This document shows positions 49,639-58,841 of a stretch of 64,000 nt of DNA, piece by piece (the stretch's first letter is position 1; every line of letters begins with the position of its first letter). Below the pieces are notes generated by a model. The model searched no databases and was not told where the DNA came from. It saw nothing but the letters and a program-made list of their open reading frames with translations. Origin of the DNA: Neomelitea salexigens DSM 19753 (lineage in GTDB: Bacteria; Pseudomonadota; Gammaproteobacteria; Pseudomonadales; Spongiibacteraceae); contig NZ_AULP01000007.1 of NCBI RefSeq assembly GCF_000422345.1, positions 58,154 through 122,153 of the forward strand, read 5' to 3'. Made by a program: the position numbers and the translations under genes.

Positions 49639-51270
49639 ATGTTGCGACGAAAGCTCGCCCTTTTTAGGGTGAAAGGGATTTCTATTGCCCTGATTTCTGC
49701 ATTGATCAGCGCCTGTGGTGGCGGAGGAGGTAGTGAGGGTGGTGCTAGCCAAGCTGCTGCACCGGTTATTCAGGGAGCAGGTGTTAAGGGACCGCTGGCG
49801 AATGCCTCGGTAAGTGCCTATGCCTTTGCAGAAGACGTGGAAAACTTCCGCGGTAGGCTACTGGGTAGTGCCGTTACCACAGAAACTGCCGCTATCAGCG
49901 GATTGAGCCTTCCGCAAAGTTATACAGGTGCAGTGATTGTTGAGGTTGTTGCAAACCAAGACACGATTGATATCACGACGGGTGAGTCGCCTGAGATTGG
50001 AAGGCTAATTACCATTGTATCTGTTGCGGAGGGAGAAGACGTCAGGGTTTATCCTTCTCCATTGACGTCGATAGCGTTCCACGTAGCAAAAACAAATGCC
50101 GATTCTATCAGTCATCCCTTTGTTGGTGATGGCAACGGGGTTGTGAGCGAGGAGGAGTTTCTTAGCGCGTTTGATGTCGCATCGCGGCAAACGGCCAGCA
50201 CGTTGGGTTTTGGTATGAACGCATTTACCTCACTCAATACAACGGCTCCCTTGATAGACAGTACGGTAGATAGTGCAGAAAAGCAGGCGCTAGCGGCAAA
50301 GTATCGTACAGCTATAGAAGCAGTGAGTGCGGTCGCTAAGAGCTTGGCCGAAAATGCTAAGGGAAATAACAGTGAGAGTACCGTTTCCAGCTTAGAAATG
50401 CTTATGGCTATGGCAGATGACCTGAGTGACGGCCTTCTTGACGGAGAAAAATCGGGTGAGGCTATCTCAGTTTTTCAGCACGTTGATAATGTTGTTGGCC
50501 GCATCACGGTAGATCCATCAACCCTCAATATACCTGGTACGGATATTAAAATTACCGATATTGAGGGTGTGCTGGTTGACGAAAAGGAAAAGACCCAATC
50601 AATGGTCGACACGTCGGCGCTTGAAAGCGGTGAAGTTGATACCTCGCCGGAACCAGCGAAAACCGCACCCGATGTCGACGAGGATGGCGTCATTGATGCC
50701 GACGATAATTGCCCTTTAATCGCTAACCCTGATCAGCTTGATAGCGATTTCGATGAGATTGGTGATCCCTGTGACCGCGATAGGGACGGAGACGGTGTAA
50801 ATAATAGTGACGATGCTTTTCCCGATAATGCCAATGAGTCTGTAGACACAGATGGCGACGGGACGGGCAATAATAGCGACACTGATGATGATGGAGACGG
50901 AACTCCCGATGATCGCGATGCCTTCCCCTTAAATGGCAGCGAGTCTGTCGACAGCGATGGCGACGGCATTGGTAATAACGCCGATGAGGACGATGATAAC
51001 GATGGCGTGGATGATCAAAACGATGCCTTTCCGTTAAATCCGGAAGAATCTGCCGACACGGACAGTGATGGGATTGGTGATAACAGTGATGACGATCTCG
51101 ATGGCGATGGTTTCGTTAATGAGGAAGATAACTGCCCATCGACAGCGAATAGTGGTCAGGAAGATGTTGATGCAGACGGAGTCGGCGATGCTTGTGATAG
51201 CGAAGTCGAGCAGCCTAATTCTGATGCTGTATGGGACGCGTTTAATTGGGATCAATCCAATTGGCAGTAG
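49639..51270 (+). CDS. Lipoprotein with thrombospondin type 3 calcium repeats
   Basis: 543 residues. The signal peptide ends ISAC and glycines follow. Residues about 45-340 form an unassigned, mostly helical/beta domain (GAGVKGPLANASVSAYAF begins it, reminiscent of surface-lipoprotein repeats). Residues about 350-520 are five or so TSP3 repeats with DxDxDG calcium loops (DEDGVIDADDNCPLIANPDQ, then DRDGDGVNNSDDAFP and so on). The last 15 residues, DAVWDAFNWDQSNWQ, are a Trp-rich tail. Likely cell-surface, calcium-binding and perhaps adhesive. It ends 42 bp before a second exported protein gene that has its own site (aaggaatgaatt). Confidence 0.8.
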   Translation: MLRRKLALFRVKGISIALISALISACGGGGGSEGGASQAAAPVIQGAGVKGPLANASVSAYAFAEDVENFRGRLLGSAVTTETAAISGLSLPQSYTGAVIVEVVANQDTIDITTGESPEIGRLITIVSVAEGEDVRVYPSPLTSIAFHVAKTNADSISHPFVGDGNGVVSEEEFLSAFDVASRQTASTLGFGMNAFTSLNTTAPLIDSTVDSAEKQALAAKYRTAIEAVSAVAKSLAENAKGNNSESTVSSLEMLMAMADDLSDGLLDGEKSGEAISVFQHVDNVVGRITVDPSTLNIPGTDIKITDIEGVLVDEKEKTQSMVDTSALESGEVDTSPEPAKTAPDVDEDGVIDADDNCPLIANPDQLDSDFDEIGDPCDRDRDGDGVNNSDDAFPDNANESVDTDGDGTGNNSDTDDDGDGTPDDRDAFPLNGSESVDSDGDGIGNNADEDDDNDGVDDQNDAFPLNPEESADTDSDGIGDNSDDDLDGDGFVNEEDNCPSTANSGQEDVDADGVGDACDSEVEQPNSDAVWDAFNWDQSNWQ

Positions 51271-51312
51271 CACGCTTATCAAGAAATAGATAAAAAATTT
51301 AAGGAATGAATT

Positions 51313-52032
51313 ATGACTATCAAGAAAATCGCCATTTCAATCGCCGCAGCCACTTTGCCGCTGGCGGCATACGCGCAGATAGAGTCGGGCGCACTGACCA
51401 CGTTTAGTGCTAATACTCCTGCAAAAGCTAGCGAGGTGAACGCGAACTTTAGCGCTTTGGCAGAGGCAATTAACGTGCTTTCAGAAAGAGTTTCCGGAAT
51501 TGAAGTAGAAACGCAAACTGCTCAGGTGGCTGGGAAATGCTATGAATTCGAAGCGACTGAAACGGAGCTTCGGACCACAAGCAACGACGGGTATATTAAT
51601 GATCGAATCGTGCGTATTACCAAACAAGAAGGGCGGCTTATTTTTAATCAAGGTGGAAGTGGCGAGCTGCACCCGGACCTTGAGCGTTTGGCGACATTGG
51701 TCATAGATGGATACGGTGAGAAAGATTTTCAGCCCCATGACAATAATGATGTCACTAAAGATGAAAATGGAGTTTCAGAAACCTTTGTTGGCCGCAGTGA
51801 TGGAGAGATTGATTCATTTACCTGGAGCCAGGCGGGTGGAAAAGTGGCAATTGTTTTCGAGGAAAGTGGCAGAAAGCGCGACCTTAATTACTATGTTGCT
51901 GGAGAAACGTTAATTGGTACCTCGACTTTTTTCTACAACGATCCGTTTACAGGAAGCAATGGCGCGACCTATGACGAGAAGCATGCCGTTCAGCATGTGA
52001 TCGTTGGCACGGAGACGACCTGCAGTCAGTAG
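51313..52032 (+). CDS. Exported protein of unknown function
   Basis: 239 residues. The signal peptide ends AYAQ. It begins with FSANTPAKASEVNANFSAL, a block found in many exported proteins of marine bacteria, then a short coiled coil (AEAINVLSERVSGIEVE) and a beta-rich domain with two cysteines (GKCYEF, ETTCSQ) that probably pair. No family function known to me. It lies directly after the TSP3 lipoprotein, so the two may act together at the cell surface. A weak hairpin with ttttt at 52040-52082 may end the transcript. Confidence 0.7.
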   Translation: MTIKKIAISIAAATLPLAAYAQIESGALTTFSANTPAKASEVNANFSALAEAINVLSERVSGIEVETQTAQVAGKCYEFEATETELRTTSNDGYINDRIVRITKQEGRLIFNQGGSGELHPDLERLATLVIDGYGEKDFQPHDNNDVTKDENGVSETFVGRSDGEIDSFTWSQAGGKVAIVFEESGRKRDLNYYVAGETLIGTSTFFYNDPFTGSNGATYDEKHAVQHVIVGTETTCSQ

Positions 52033-52083
52033 GTTTTATCTGCAGGAGGGGCTGGCTCGCTGGCTCCTCCTGAGTATTTTTCT

Positions 52084-53289
52084 CTAACTTCCTATCAGCG
52101 CCCGTGAATAACGGCCTAATATTTTTTTAAGTAGTATGCTCGCCGCTAAGGTCAACGCCGCACTACCCAGCATTACCAGCAGCCCCCCAGCAAACATCCA
52201 GCCGCTGTGCAGATGCGCTCGTAGTGGCTCGACGAGTAGTTGTGCCAGTAAAAAGATAAACACTAAGTGCAAAAAGTAAATCGCGAACGCGTAATCGCCC
52301 AGCGTGTGCAACAGCTTTGGTAAGCCACCCTCCAGGCAAAGGAAGGTGTGCAGAATTAGCGCGGTGATCGCCAGCTTTTGTATGTAGAACAGGCTTTCGG
52401 TGTACGACAGCCAGCCACTGCTTTTATAGCCATTGGCATAGAGAGCGAATAGCGCCGCCGAGGTTGCCAATACCAGTAAGAATAGATTGAGAGTGTTGCG
52501 GGTGATAGCAGCCTGAACGGCTTCATAGTGTTGGCCCATCAACATGCCGCAGAGGTAGGCACCGCTAAAATAGACAATCGTCTGCACGCTGACTGAGTTC
52601 GCCATGCCCGTACGCGAGATAAACAAAGGCAGAATAACGAGCGCTACGGCCAGCCAGCGACGTTGTGGGTGTTGGATAAGTGCGTCCAGTACCGGCGTGA
52701 TCAAAAACAGCACTGCAAGCACCGGGATATACCAAAACTGGGGAAGTGTTTGCCCGAGTAGTAGCCCGCGTAGCAGGGCGGTGGCGTAGTCGGTGGGCAA
52801 GCCGTTGTCGGCGGCGTAGCCGACATACCAATCCCACAACGCCGTTAAAAAGAACACGCTCAAAATTGCATACGGCAGGATGACGTTCTTAAGCTTGGCG
52901 CGGTAAAAATTTGCCCAGGGTCGGCCGCGCAACACCCTGGTGAACAGCAGGCCCGATATCACCGCAAAGTACAGCGTCGCGTCGTGGAAAACGGTCTGTA
53001 TCAATGAATACAGCACACGCATGCTGTCGGCCATTTCGTAGCCCCCAACCCGGAACATTAGCGATGTCCAGGCGTGGGCGCCGATCACATTCAAAATGGC
53101 GAAACCGCGAAAAGCGTGCAGATGAGCGATATGGTGCTGAGATGTTTTTGGAGAAGTCACTGGGCCAGCCTGGAAAATGGAGGCGACAATACTAAGAGCT
53201 GCGCCGTACTGTGTAAGTGATGAAGTAGACAATTTGGTGTAGTAGTGGCAGGCGTTTGTCGACGCGATGGGTAAGTTGTGCGCTAGCAC
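52084..53289 (-). CDS. Acyltransferase 3 family membrane protein (OafA/YrhL-like)
   Basis: Up to 401 residues; ATG at 53289. The family core starts at about residue 53 (HIAHLHAFRGFAILNVIGAHAW), so a GTG near residue 43 may be the true start. About ten membrane helices follow; the catalytic His and Arg lie in HAFRG and IGAHAW. Members O-acetylate polysaccharides, peptidoglycan or small molecules. No glycan cluster is adjacent. Start choice is uncertain. Confidence 0.8.
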   Translation of the reverse strand: MLAHNLPIASTNACHYYTKLSTSSLTQYGAALSIVASIFQAGPVTSPKTSQHHIAHLHAFRGFAILNVIGAHAWTSLMFRVGGYEMADSMRVLYSLIQTVFHDATLYFAVISGLLFTRVLRGRPWANFYRAKLKNVILPYAILSVFFLTALWDWYVGYAADNGLPTDYATALLRGLLLGQTLPQFWYIPVLAVLFLITPVLDALIQHPQRRWLAVALVILPLFISRTGMANSVSVQTIVYFSGAYLCGMLMGQHYEAVQAAITRNTLNLFLLVLATSAALFALYANGYKSSGWLSYTESLFYIQKLAITALILHTFLCLEGGLPKLLHTLGDYAFAIYFLHLVFIFLLAQLLVEPLRAHLHSGWMFAGGLLVMLGSAALTLAASILLKKILGRYSRALIGS

Positions 53290-53359
53290 ACGCGGTCAGC
53301 GGTGATCCAAAGGCGGGAATTTTACATAAGAGTAAGTGCTTTTCATGACCCTGCTTCAT

Positions 53360-53382
53360 GCCCCTCCCCCAGGGGCTTTTTT
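53360..53382 (+). terminator. Terminator-like hairpin before HNH gene
   Basis: gcccct and aggggc around ccccc, followed by tttttt. No plus-strand gene ends just before it, so it may belong to a small transcript that starts in 53290-53359 or act as a leader element of the HNH gene, whose ATG is 18 bases further. Confidence 0.7.
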
Positions 53383-53399
53383 ATTGAGGTTAGATATCG

Positions 53400-53696
53400 A
53401 TGCCTCGACGCCGCCCCGCCCATCAGCCGTGCCAGCTTTGCGCAAGGCAGGTAGCGCTGACCTTTCACAATTTGATCCCTCGAAAACTCCATCGTCGGCC
53501 ACGCTTTTACAAGCGCTTTAACCGCAATGAATTAAACACAGGGGTGTGGCTTTGCCGACCATGCCACAGCGGTATCCACCAGCTTTATGATGAGCTGACC
53601 CTAGGGCAACGGTTTTCAAGCATAGAGGCCTTGCGTGATGATGAAGCGATAGCCAGGCATGTGAGATGGGTGGCCAAGCAGCGCGTGGGCTCGTGA
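53400..53696 (+). CDS. Small HNH-type nuclease-like protein
   Basis: 98 residues. C11-x2-C14 and C52-x2-C55-H56 form a zinc-binding frame; FHNLIPRKLH (H23) carries the HNH first His, and HSGIHQLYDE the last. It matches a widespread short HNH family in gammaproteobacteria that has no confirmed role. A chromosomal, non-mobile setting (no restriction genes near) suggests housekeeping or repair rather than defence. The start lacks a strong ribosome-binding site. Confidence 0.75.
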   Translation: MPRRRPAHQPCQLCARQVALTFHNLIPRKLHRRPRFYKRFNRNELNTGVWLCRPCHSGIHQLYDELTLGQRFSSIEALRDDEAIARHVRWVAKQRVGS

Positions 53697-53717
53697 CACG
53701 CTGCCTGGAGAAACGCG

Positions 53718-54497
53718 TTAGAAGCGGTAACGCAGCGCCGCTCCGACAGTTTGAAAATCGAAGTCGTCGTCGCTGCCCTGTGCGTTGGTGCCCCCCGAGG
53801 CGGCATTGCCAAAGGCGTTGAAGGCGCCGTTATTCTGCCCCAGTAAGTCCTGCTCGCCGCTGAAGTTGGTGGCGAAGTCAGCATCGCCGAGGTCGACATA
53901 TTGATATTCGAAGGTGAGAGACAGTGGCCCGTTAAGTTTTACTTCAACGCCAATGCCAATGTGGTAACCAATGTTGCGGTCGTCCTTTCCGTTGTCACCA
54001 CGAAAAGCGCCGGAGTTACCCTGCCAGCTGTAATCGACGTCGCCATAGGACGCGCCCAGGCTAAAGAAGGGCAGGATAGGCAGCTCGCTGGCATAGCCGA
54101 TGTTGAACGAAGCATGGGTGAGTAGGTCGATTTCCCGGCGCTCGACATAGGTCGCGGGCGTGGCCGAGAAGGCGCTTTGATCCTGCGATAAATCGGCTGA
54201 GGAAAGGCTAAACTCGGCGCCATAGACCCAGCGATCCTGCTGAAATTTATAGCCGACCGCGGCGCCCAGTACGCTGCCTGCGTTAAATTCTCCGTTGAAG
54301 TTATCGCCAAAGGCGCTGTCTATTGCTGCGCGGTTGTCGCTGCCGTCCACGCGGCGAAATTCCAACTCACCATTGTCGCCTGGGTTAAAACCCGCGCCTG
54401 CGCGTAGGTCGGTGTAGAGTCCTTGCCAGTTTTCAACGGCCAGAACAGATCCGCTTGCTGCCATCATCGACAACAACGTTAATGTGGTTCTTTTCAT
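53718..54497 (-). CDS. Outer-membrane beta-barrel protein (OmpW/Opa-like)
   Basis: 259 residues with gggggattt before the ATG and a signal peptide ending VLA. Alternating aromatic strands (YTDLRAGAGFNPG, VLGAAVGYKFQQDRWVYGAEFSL, HASFNIGYASELPILPFFSLG, GPLSLTFEYQYVDLG) and a C-terminal strand ending ALRYRF, the Phe-terminated signal for BAM insertion, define an 8-strand-type barrel. Cargo or ligand unknown. Monocistronic. Confidence 0.88.
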   Translation of the reverse strand: MKRTTLTLLSMMAASGSVLAVENWQGLYTDLRAGAGFNPGDNGELEFRRVDGSDNRAAIDSAFGDNFNGEFNAGSVLGAAVGYKFQQDRWVYGAEFSLSSADLSQDQSAFSATPATYVERREIDLLTHASFNIGYASELPILPFFSLGASYGDVDYSWQGNSGAFRGDNGKDDRNIGYHIGIGVEVKLNGPLSLTFEYQYVDLGDADFATNFSGEQDLLGQNNGAFNAFGNAASGGTNAQGSDDDFDFQTVGAALRYRF

Positions 54498-54590
54498 AAA
54501 TCCCCCAAACTATCTTGTTATTTACATCGCAAAACACTGCTACGTATGTCGTAGTGGCGTAGGTTTTGGGGCTGCCTTTCGCGTTTCTTA

Positions 54591-54635
54591 CTAGAAGTAC
54601 TCGGGCTAGAAGTACTCGGGCTAGAAGTACTCGGG
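54591..54635. repeat. Three perfect 15-bp tandem repeats
   Basis: ctagaagtactcggg is repeated three times without a mismatch inside the 301-bp gap (54498-54798). The gap otherwise shows no real gene. The unit includes agtact, a 6-bp palindrome. It is a short simple repeat, possibly a slipped-strand or regulator-binding array upstream of the barrel gene. Confidence 0.9.
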
Positions 54636-54798
54636 ACTTTACGTACGTGGGGAGTTAACTTTTCGGCGCTTACCGAGGTTTGGGGGCAATGCTGTCGTCG
54701 TTGCGGGGTAGATTCGTCGTGGATACACATTGCGGGCAATTTTCTGCGCCACGTATAGTGCGCTGGCATCGTTAACAATAGCTAAAAAAGGATGAGTC

Positions 54799-55845
54799 AT
54801 GTCACCGGAATCCAGCAACGGCTGGCGTATTGCCCGCTATCTCGACAACACCCTGGCTGGCGACGAGCTGCGCTGGGTGAGCGAGCCGGTACCCGAGTTG
54901 GGGGAGGGGCAGCTTCTGCTGGAAACCTGCCTATTGTCGCTCGATGCGTCCAATTTACTGTGGCTTAGCGAGAAGCGCGATTACCTGCCGCAGTTGCAGG
55001 TGGGCGAATTGATGCGCGGTAATGTGATCGCAAAAGTGGTCGCGTCGCGCCACCCGGACTTCGCGCTGGGCGATTATGTGATGAGCCTGCAGTCGTGGGC
55101 TGATTACAAGGTGGTAAGCGGTGATGAGTTGCTTAACGACGGTTTTACGCTGAGGTTTTCTCCCCACACTGATATTCCACTGGATGCCTACATGGGCACG
55201 CTGGGGCTCACTGCCTGGTCTGCGCATATTGGCTTGATGACGGTCGGCCGTTTGCAAGCGGGGCAGCGGGTGCTGATTAGCGGGGCGGCGGGTGCTACTG
55301 GGTTAATGGCTGCGCAATTGGCCAAGGCCGCCGGTGCTCAGGTGTTTGGTATCGCCGGTGGCAGCCGTAAATGTGAATTCCTGACAGAGCAGCTGGGCTT
55401 GGACGGCGCCGTTGATTACCGGGCAAGTCGCGATTTGACCGCCGACATTCGCGAAATGATCCCCGAGGGCTTGGAGCTGTTTTTCGACAATGTTGGTGGC
55501 GAAATCCTCGATGCGGTGCTGCCCACAATGACTATCGGCGGCTGTATTGTTGCCTCGGGCAGTGTGTCGCAATACGGCAAGCATGACAGCTACGGCGTGA
55601 AGAATTTACCGTTGGTGACTCTGCACCGCTTGCGCATGGAAGGCTTTTTAATTCTGGATCACATGGCTGAAGTGCCAGCGATATTGCAGCAGCTCGAGCA
55701 GTGGTTTCTGGCTGGAAAACTGGTAAACCAAAATCAGCTCTTCCACGGTTTGGAAAATGCGCCTAAAGCCTTAGCGACGCTGGCAGAGGGCGGAAATACC
55801 GGCAAGCTGGCAGTCTATGTAGGTAAGTATTCACATACTGCCTAG
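54799..55845 (+). CDS. NADP-dependent oxidoreductase, medium-chain (curcumin/prostaglandin reductase type)
   Basis: 348 residues. MDR fold without zinc ligands: PVPELGEGQLLLETCLLSLD, MRGNVIAKVVASRHPDFALGDYV, AYMGTLGLTAWSAHIGL, the dinucleotide site VLISGAAGATGLMAAQLAKAAG, FFDNVGGEILDAVL. Family members reduce C=C bonds of alpha,beta-unsaturated ketones. The gene stands alone between a barrel gene and a lipocalin. Confidence 0.9.
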   Translation: MSPESSNGWRIARYLDNTLAGDELRWVSEPVPELGEGQLLLETCLLSLDASNLLWLSEKRDYLPQLQVGELMRGNVIAKVVASRHPDFALGDYVMSLQSWADYKVVSGDELLNDGFTLRFSPHTDIPLDAYMGTLGLTAWSAHIGLMTVGRLQAGQRVLISGAAGATGLMAAQLAKAAGAQVFGIAGGSRKCEFLTEQLGLDGAVDYRASRDLTADIREMIPEGLELFFDNVGGEILDAVLPTMTIGGCIVASGSVSQYGKHDSYGVKNLPLVTLHRLRMEGFLILDHMAEVPAILQQLEQWFLAGKLVNQNQLFHGLENAPKALATLAEGGNTGKLAVYVGKYSHTA

Positions 55846-55943
55846 TTAACGGCAGATGGCGCCGCTCTGGAGAGGGTATTGCTCAATGCTCTGAGTTTGG
55901 TCAACTTACGTACAACGCACATCAAACAGCAATGGAGTGTGAC

Positions 55944-56501
55944 ATGTTACGTATGGCCATCCTCGGACTATCAATGACAATTCTTTCTGCTTGCACCACG
56001 GCACGCGATGCTCTGCCTGCGCCAACTGCACTGGATCTTCAGCGCTTTATGGGAGACTGGTATGTGATTGGTTTTATTCCGTTGTTCCCCGAGCGCGATG
56101 CTCACAACGGCATAGAGAGCTACCAGCTTAAAGACGACGGCGGTATCGCCGTGGCGTACCATTTTCGCGATGGCAGTTTCGATGCCCCGCTCAAAACATA
56201 TCGCCCCTCGGCGACAGTGGTGGAGGGGACCGAAAACACCCAGTGGAAGATGCAGTTCCTTTGGCCGTTCAAATCAGACTATCGGGTGGCCTACGTTTCT
56301 GAGGATTACTCAGAAACCATCATCGCACGGGAAAAGCGCGACTACGTGTGGCTGATGGCGCGCTCACCACAATTGTCGGAGACACGTTATCAGGAGCTGC
56401 TGGTGCGCATCGCCGAGATGGGCTACGACCTCAGCGAATTTAAGCGTCAGCCGCAACGCTGGCCAGAGGCTCAGCCGCGGCCGCCGGCTTTCCCAAAATA
56501 G
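55944..56501 (+). CDS. blc: Outer-membrane lipoprotein, lipocalin family
   Basis: 185 residues from the ATG at 55944 (ggagtgtgac before it; an ATG four codons upstream has none). Signal peptide and lipobox LSAC. Lipocalin motifs: LDLQRFMGDWYVIGFIPLF (GxW), ...KMQFLWPFKSDYRVAYV and a C-terminal helix. Homologues such as E. coli Blc bind lysophospholipids or fatty acids at the outer membrane. Naming as blc rests on family level only. Confidence 0.88.
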   Translation: MLRMAILGLSMTILSACTTARDALPAPTALDLQRFMGDWYVIGFIPLFPERDAHNGIESYQLKDDGGIAVAYHFRDGSFDAPLKTYRPSATVVEGTENTQWKMQFLWPFKSDYRVAYVSEDYSETIIAREKRDYVWLMARSPQLSETRYQELLVRIAEMGYDLSEFKRQPQRWPEAQPRPPAFPK

Positions 56502-56517
56502 CGCTGCACTCCGCCCG

Positions 56518-58743
56518 CTACTGCTGAGAGGGTTGACTGGGTACGGGGTGAATGGCAACCGGCAGGGCGCTCATACGGGGAATGCCTGAGAAGCGGTCGT
56601 AGTCATCATCCGTGCTGATCAATGCCGAGGTGTTGCTGCCCTCACGGAACAAAATGTCTTTCTGTTCAGGGGTATGCGCGTTTTCAGAAAGCGCCCCGTC
56701 ACCGTAGGCATGGGCCATCGATAGCACGCCGGGTTTCAGCGTTTTATCCGCGTTGGCAATGCCAACAATCGCTCCATGCGCCGAGCGAATTTCAATGTAA
56801 TCGCCATCAATGAGGCCGAGTGCTGCGAGGTCATCCGGGTGCAAGTAGGCCGGGTTGTACGGGCGTTTGGTTTTCACCAAGCGTGGCAGATCCCGCAGCG
56901 ACGAGTTATACGCATTTTTCATCCGGCGCGACACCAATGTAAACGGAAAGCGGTCATCGCGTGGCCTGGCCGCCACTGCGGCGTCAAGCTCGGCCATCAT
57001 ATCGGGGTTACCAACATCCAGCCTGGCTGTGCAATCGGGGCGCTTGGCGGCCGCGACAATCTCCTCCGGGAACAGCGCGCCATTCGGGTGCTTTTTCACT
57101 TCATCCAAGGGAATGCGAGAGCGGTTGCACAACAGCTCCAGCATGTCGTCGCTGGTAGGTTTGTTGTCCATATCAAGCATGACAAAGTCGCGCTCCTCTC
57201 GCACCGTCGCCGTGCGGGATTGCATTGGGAAGCTGAATAGCCCAATGCCCAAACGCTGGGCCAGGCCGTAATAAAACTCCCACTCCTCGATCAAGTCGGA
57301 GCCCTCGGGTGTGTCCATCAAAGCCGGGGCATACATGCCGAAGGGCTCACACAGTCCCCAGTGGTAGGAGAAGTTTTCCAGGTGCTCGACGGCGAGCGAA
57401 ATGGTTGGCACTTCGTAGCTGACTTTCGGGGCAATAATGTAGTCGGCCAGTTTGGCGGTGGCCGACATTTTGATATCCACGTGAACCAGCAGCTCGAGCT
57501 TTTTCATCGCCGCCACGGTTTTCTGCTGGTCGGGCCAGGCCGCCACGGGGTTGCCGCTGTTGACGATAAGCGCCTTCACCTGGCCTTCGCCTTCCAGCAA
57601 AATCTCGTCTGCTAATGCCGCGGTGGGCATGCCTGCCGCGCTCTGTGAAAGGCCGCGCACGCGCAATGCTTCGCCAACATTGTGATAGGGGGTGGGGTCG
57701 GCAGCTTCGGCAATGGGCGTTGCCCGTGGCAGTAGTACACCGGGGTTGGCGACGGGCTCGCCCTCGCGCACGAAGCGGCCGCACAGGGTGTTCAGGCACA
57801 GCAGTAAATACTCGGTCAGCGAGCTGTGGCCCGACATATTGGCGCCGGTTAGGCCCGTGGCGACGCCGCGCCTGGCCTTCGCAAATACCCGCGCAGCGTC
57901 AATAATTTGCTCAGCGGGAACGTCGGCGCGCGCAGCTGCATGCTCTGGGGTGTAGGGAGCGACGGCATTTTTCAGCTCGGTGAAGCCTTTCACGTTTTCG
58001 GTGATAAAGGCGTCGTCGTATAACTGCTCTTTGATGATGACATGCAGCATTGCCGCCAGCACTGCGACATCTTCGCCGGGCGTCGGGCGCAGGTGGATGT
58101 GCGCGCGCGCCGCGGTTTCGGTTTTGCGCGGGTCGATCACAATGAGTTTCATGCCATCTTTGATCTTGTCGGTGAGGCGTCGCGCGGGGTTTTGGCTGGG
58201 CACGCCACCGGCAATCGTCACCATGGGGTTGCCGCCAAGCATCAGCCAAACATCGGAGTCGGCAAAGGCCTGGGGGCCGGCTTTCCAGTGGCCGAGCATG
58301 GCGTTGGCAATATCTTTGCCCGGCTGGTCGATGGTGGCGCTGGCAAATATCATCGGTGATCCCAGCGAGGCCACCAGTGAGCCAAGCAACGTACCGGCGG
58401 CGGGGTAGGGGCCGGAGTAAGTGCCGAAGTAAGCGGCCAGTGCGCGAGGCCCGTGCTGGTCGACGATCGCCTGCAATTTTTCGGCAATTTCATCCATTGC
58501 CTGTTCAATCGCGATGGGCTCAAAACGGCCATCGGGCATGCGTTTCAGCGAGTGCAGCAAGCGGTCGGGGTGGCGAATATGCTCCACCGAGGCCTGGCCG
58601 CGACTGCAGCAAAACCCGTGATAGGTCGGGCTGGCCTTGTTGCCAGTCACCTTAACCGGGAGGCCACCTTCCATTTCCACAATGACTGGGCAGGCGGCGT
58701 GGCACATCCGGCAAATTGAGGCATGTTGGCTGCGCGAGGACAT
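56518..58743 (-). CDS. Molybdopterin-dependent oxidoreductase with 4Fe-4S site
   Basis: 741 residues, no Tat signal, so cytoplasmic. The N-terminus has the [4Fe-4S] pattern C11-x2-C14-x3-C18 ... C45/C46 (GFCCSRGQ), followed by the molybdopterin domain (LMLGGNPMVTIAGGVPSQNPARR, VIDPRKTETAARAHIHLRPTPGEDVAV) and a C-terminal dinucleotide-binding domain (FPFTLVSRRMKNAYNSSLRDLP, DGDYIEIRSAHGAIVGI). It is of the formate-dehydrogenase/nitrate-reductase-like DMSO reductase family; residue around Mo and substrate unknown. It is divergent from a LysR gene, which should regulate it. No electron-transfer subunit is adjacent. Confidence 0.85.
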   Translation of the reverse strand: MSSRSQHASICRMCHAACPVIVEMEGGLPVKVTGNKASPTYHGFCCSRGQASVEHIRHPDRLLHSLKRMPDGRFEPIAIEQAMDEIAEKLQAIVDQHGPRALAAYFGTYSGPYPAAGTLLGSLVASLGSPMIFASATIDQPGKDIANAMLGHWKAGPQAFADSDVWLMLGGNPMVTIAGGVPSQNPARRLTDKIKDGMKLIVIDPRKTETAARAHIHLRPTPGEDVAVLAAMLHVIIKEQLYDDAFITENVKGFTELKNAVAPYTPEHAAARADVPAEQIIDAARVFAKARRGVATGLTGANMSGHSSLTEYLLLCLNTLCGRFVREGEPVANPGVLLPRATPIAEAADPTPYHNVGEALRVRGLSQSAAGMPTAALADEILLEGEGQVKALIVNSGNPVAAWPDQQKTVAAMKKLELLVHVDIKMSATAKLADYIIAPKVSYEVPTISLAVEHLENFSYHWGLCEPFGMYAPALMDTPEGSDLIEEWEFYYGLAQRLGIGLFSFPMQSRTATVREERDFVMLDMDNKPTSDDMLELLCNRSRIPLDEVKKHPNGALFPEEIVAAAKRPDCTARLDVGNPDMMAELDAAVAARPRDDRFPFTLVSRRMKNAYNSSLRDLPRLVKTKRPYNPAYLHPDDLAALGLIDGDYIEIRSAHGAIVGIANADKTLKPGVLSMAHAYGDGALSENAHTPEQKDILFREGSNTSALISTDDDYDRFSGIPRMSALPVAIHPVPSQPSQQ

Positions 58744-58841
58744 AGTCGACTCCCAAATTGGGTGGAGGTGTGGAGTGTGGCTGGACTATAGAAATGTACA
58801 TGGTATAAATCAAATTATTAAATTTTATAAAAGATATAAAA

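Noticed and set aside
53400-53696. HNH protein as a restriction or homing endonuclease
   Set aside because: Single small gene in ordinary chromosomal context without methylase, intron or intein signs.
54591-54635. Possible CRISPR array
   Set aside because: The units are 15 bp and directly adjacent with no spacers, and no cas genes are present.
54518-54778. 86-codon frame with STSSP repeats
   Set aside because: The repeats come from the 15-bp DNA repeat; no start signal and no support for expression.
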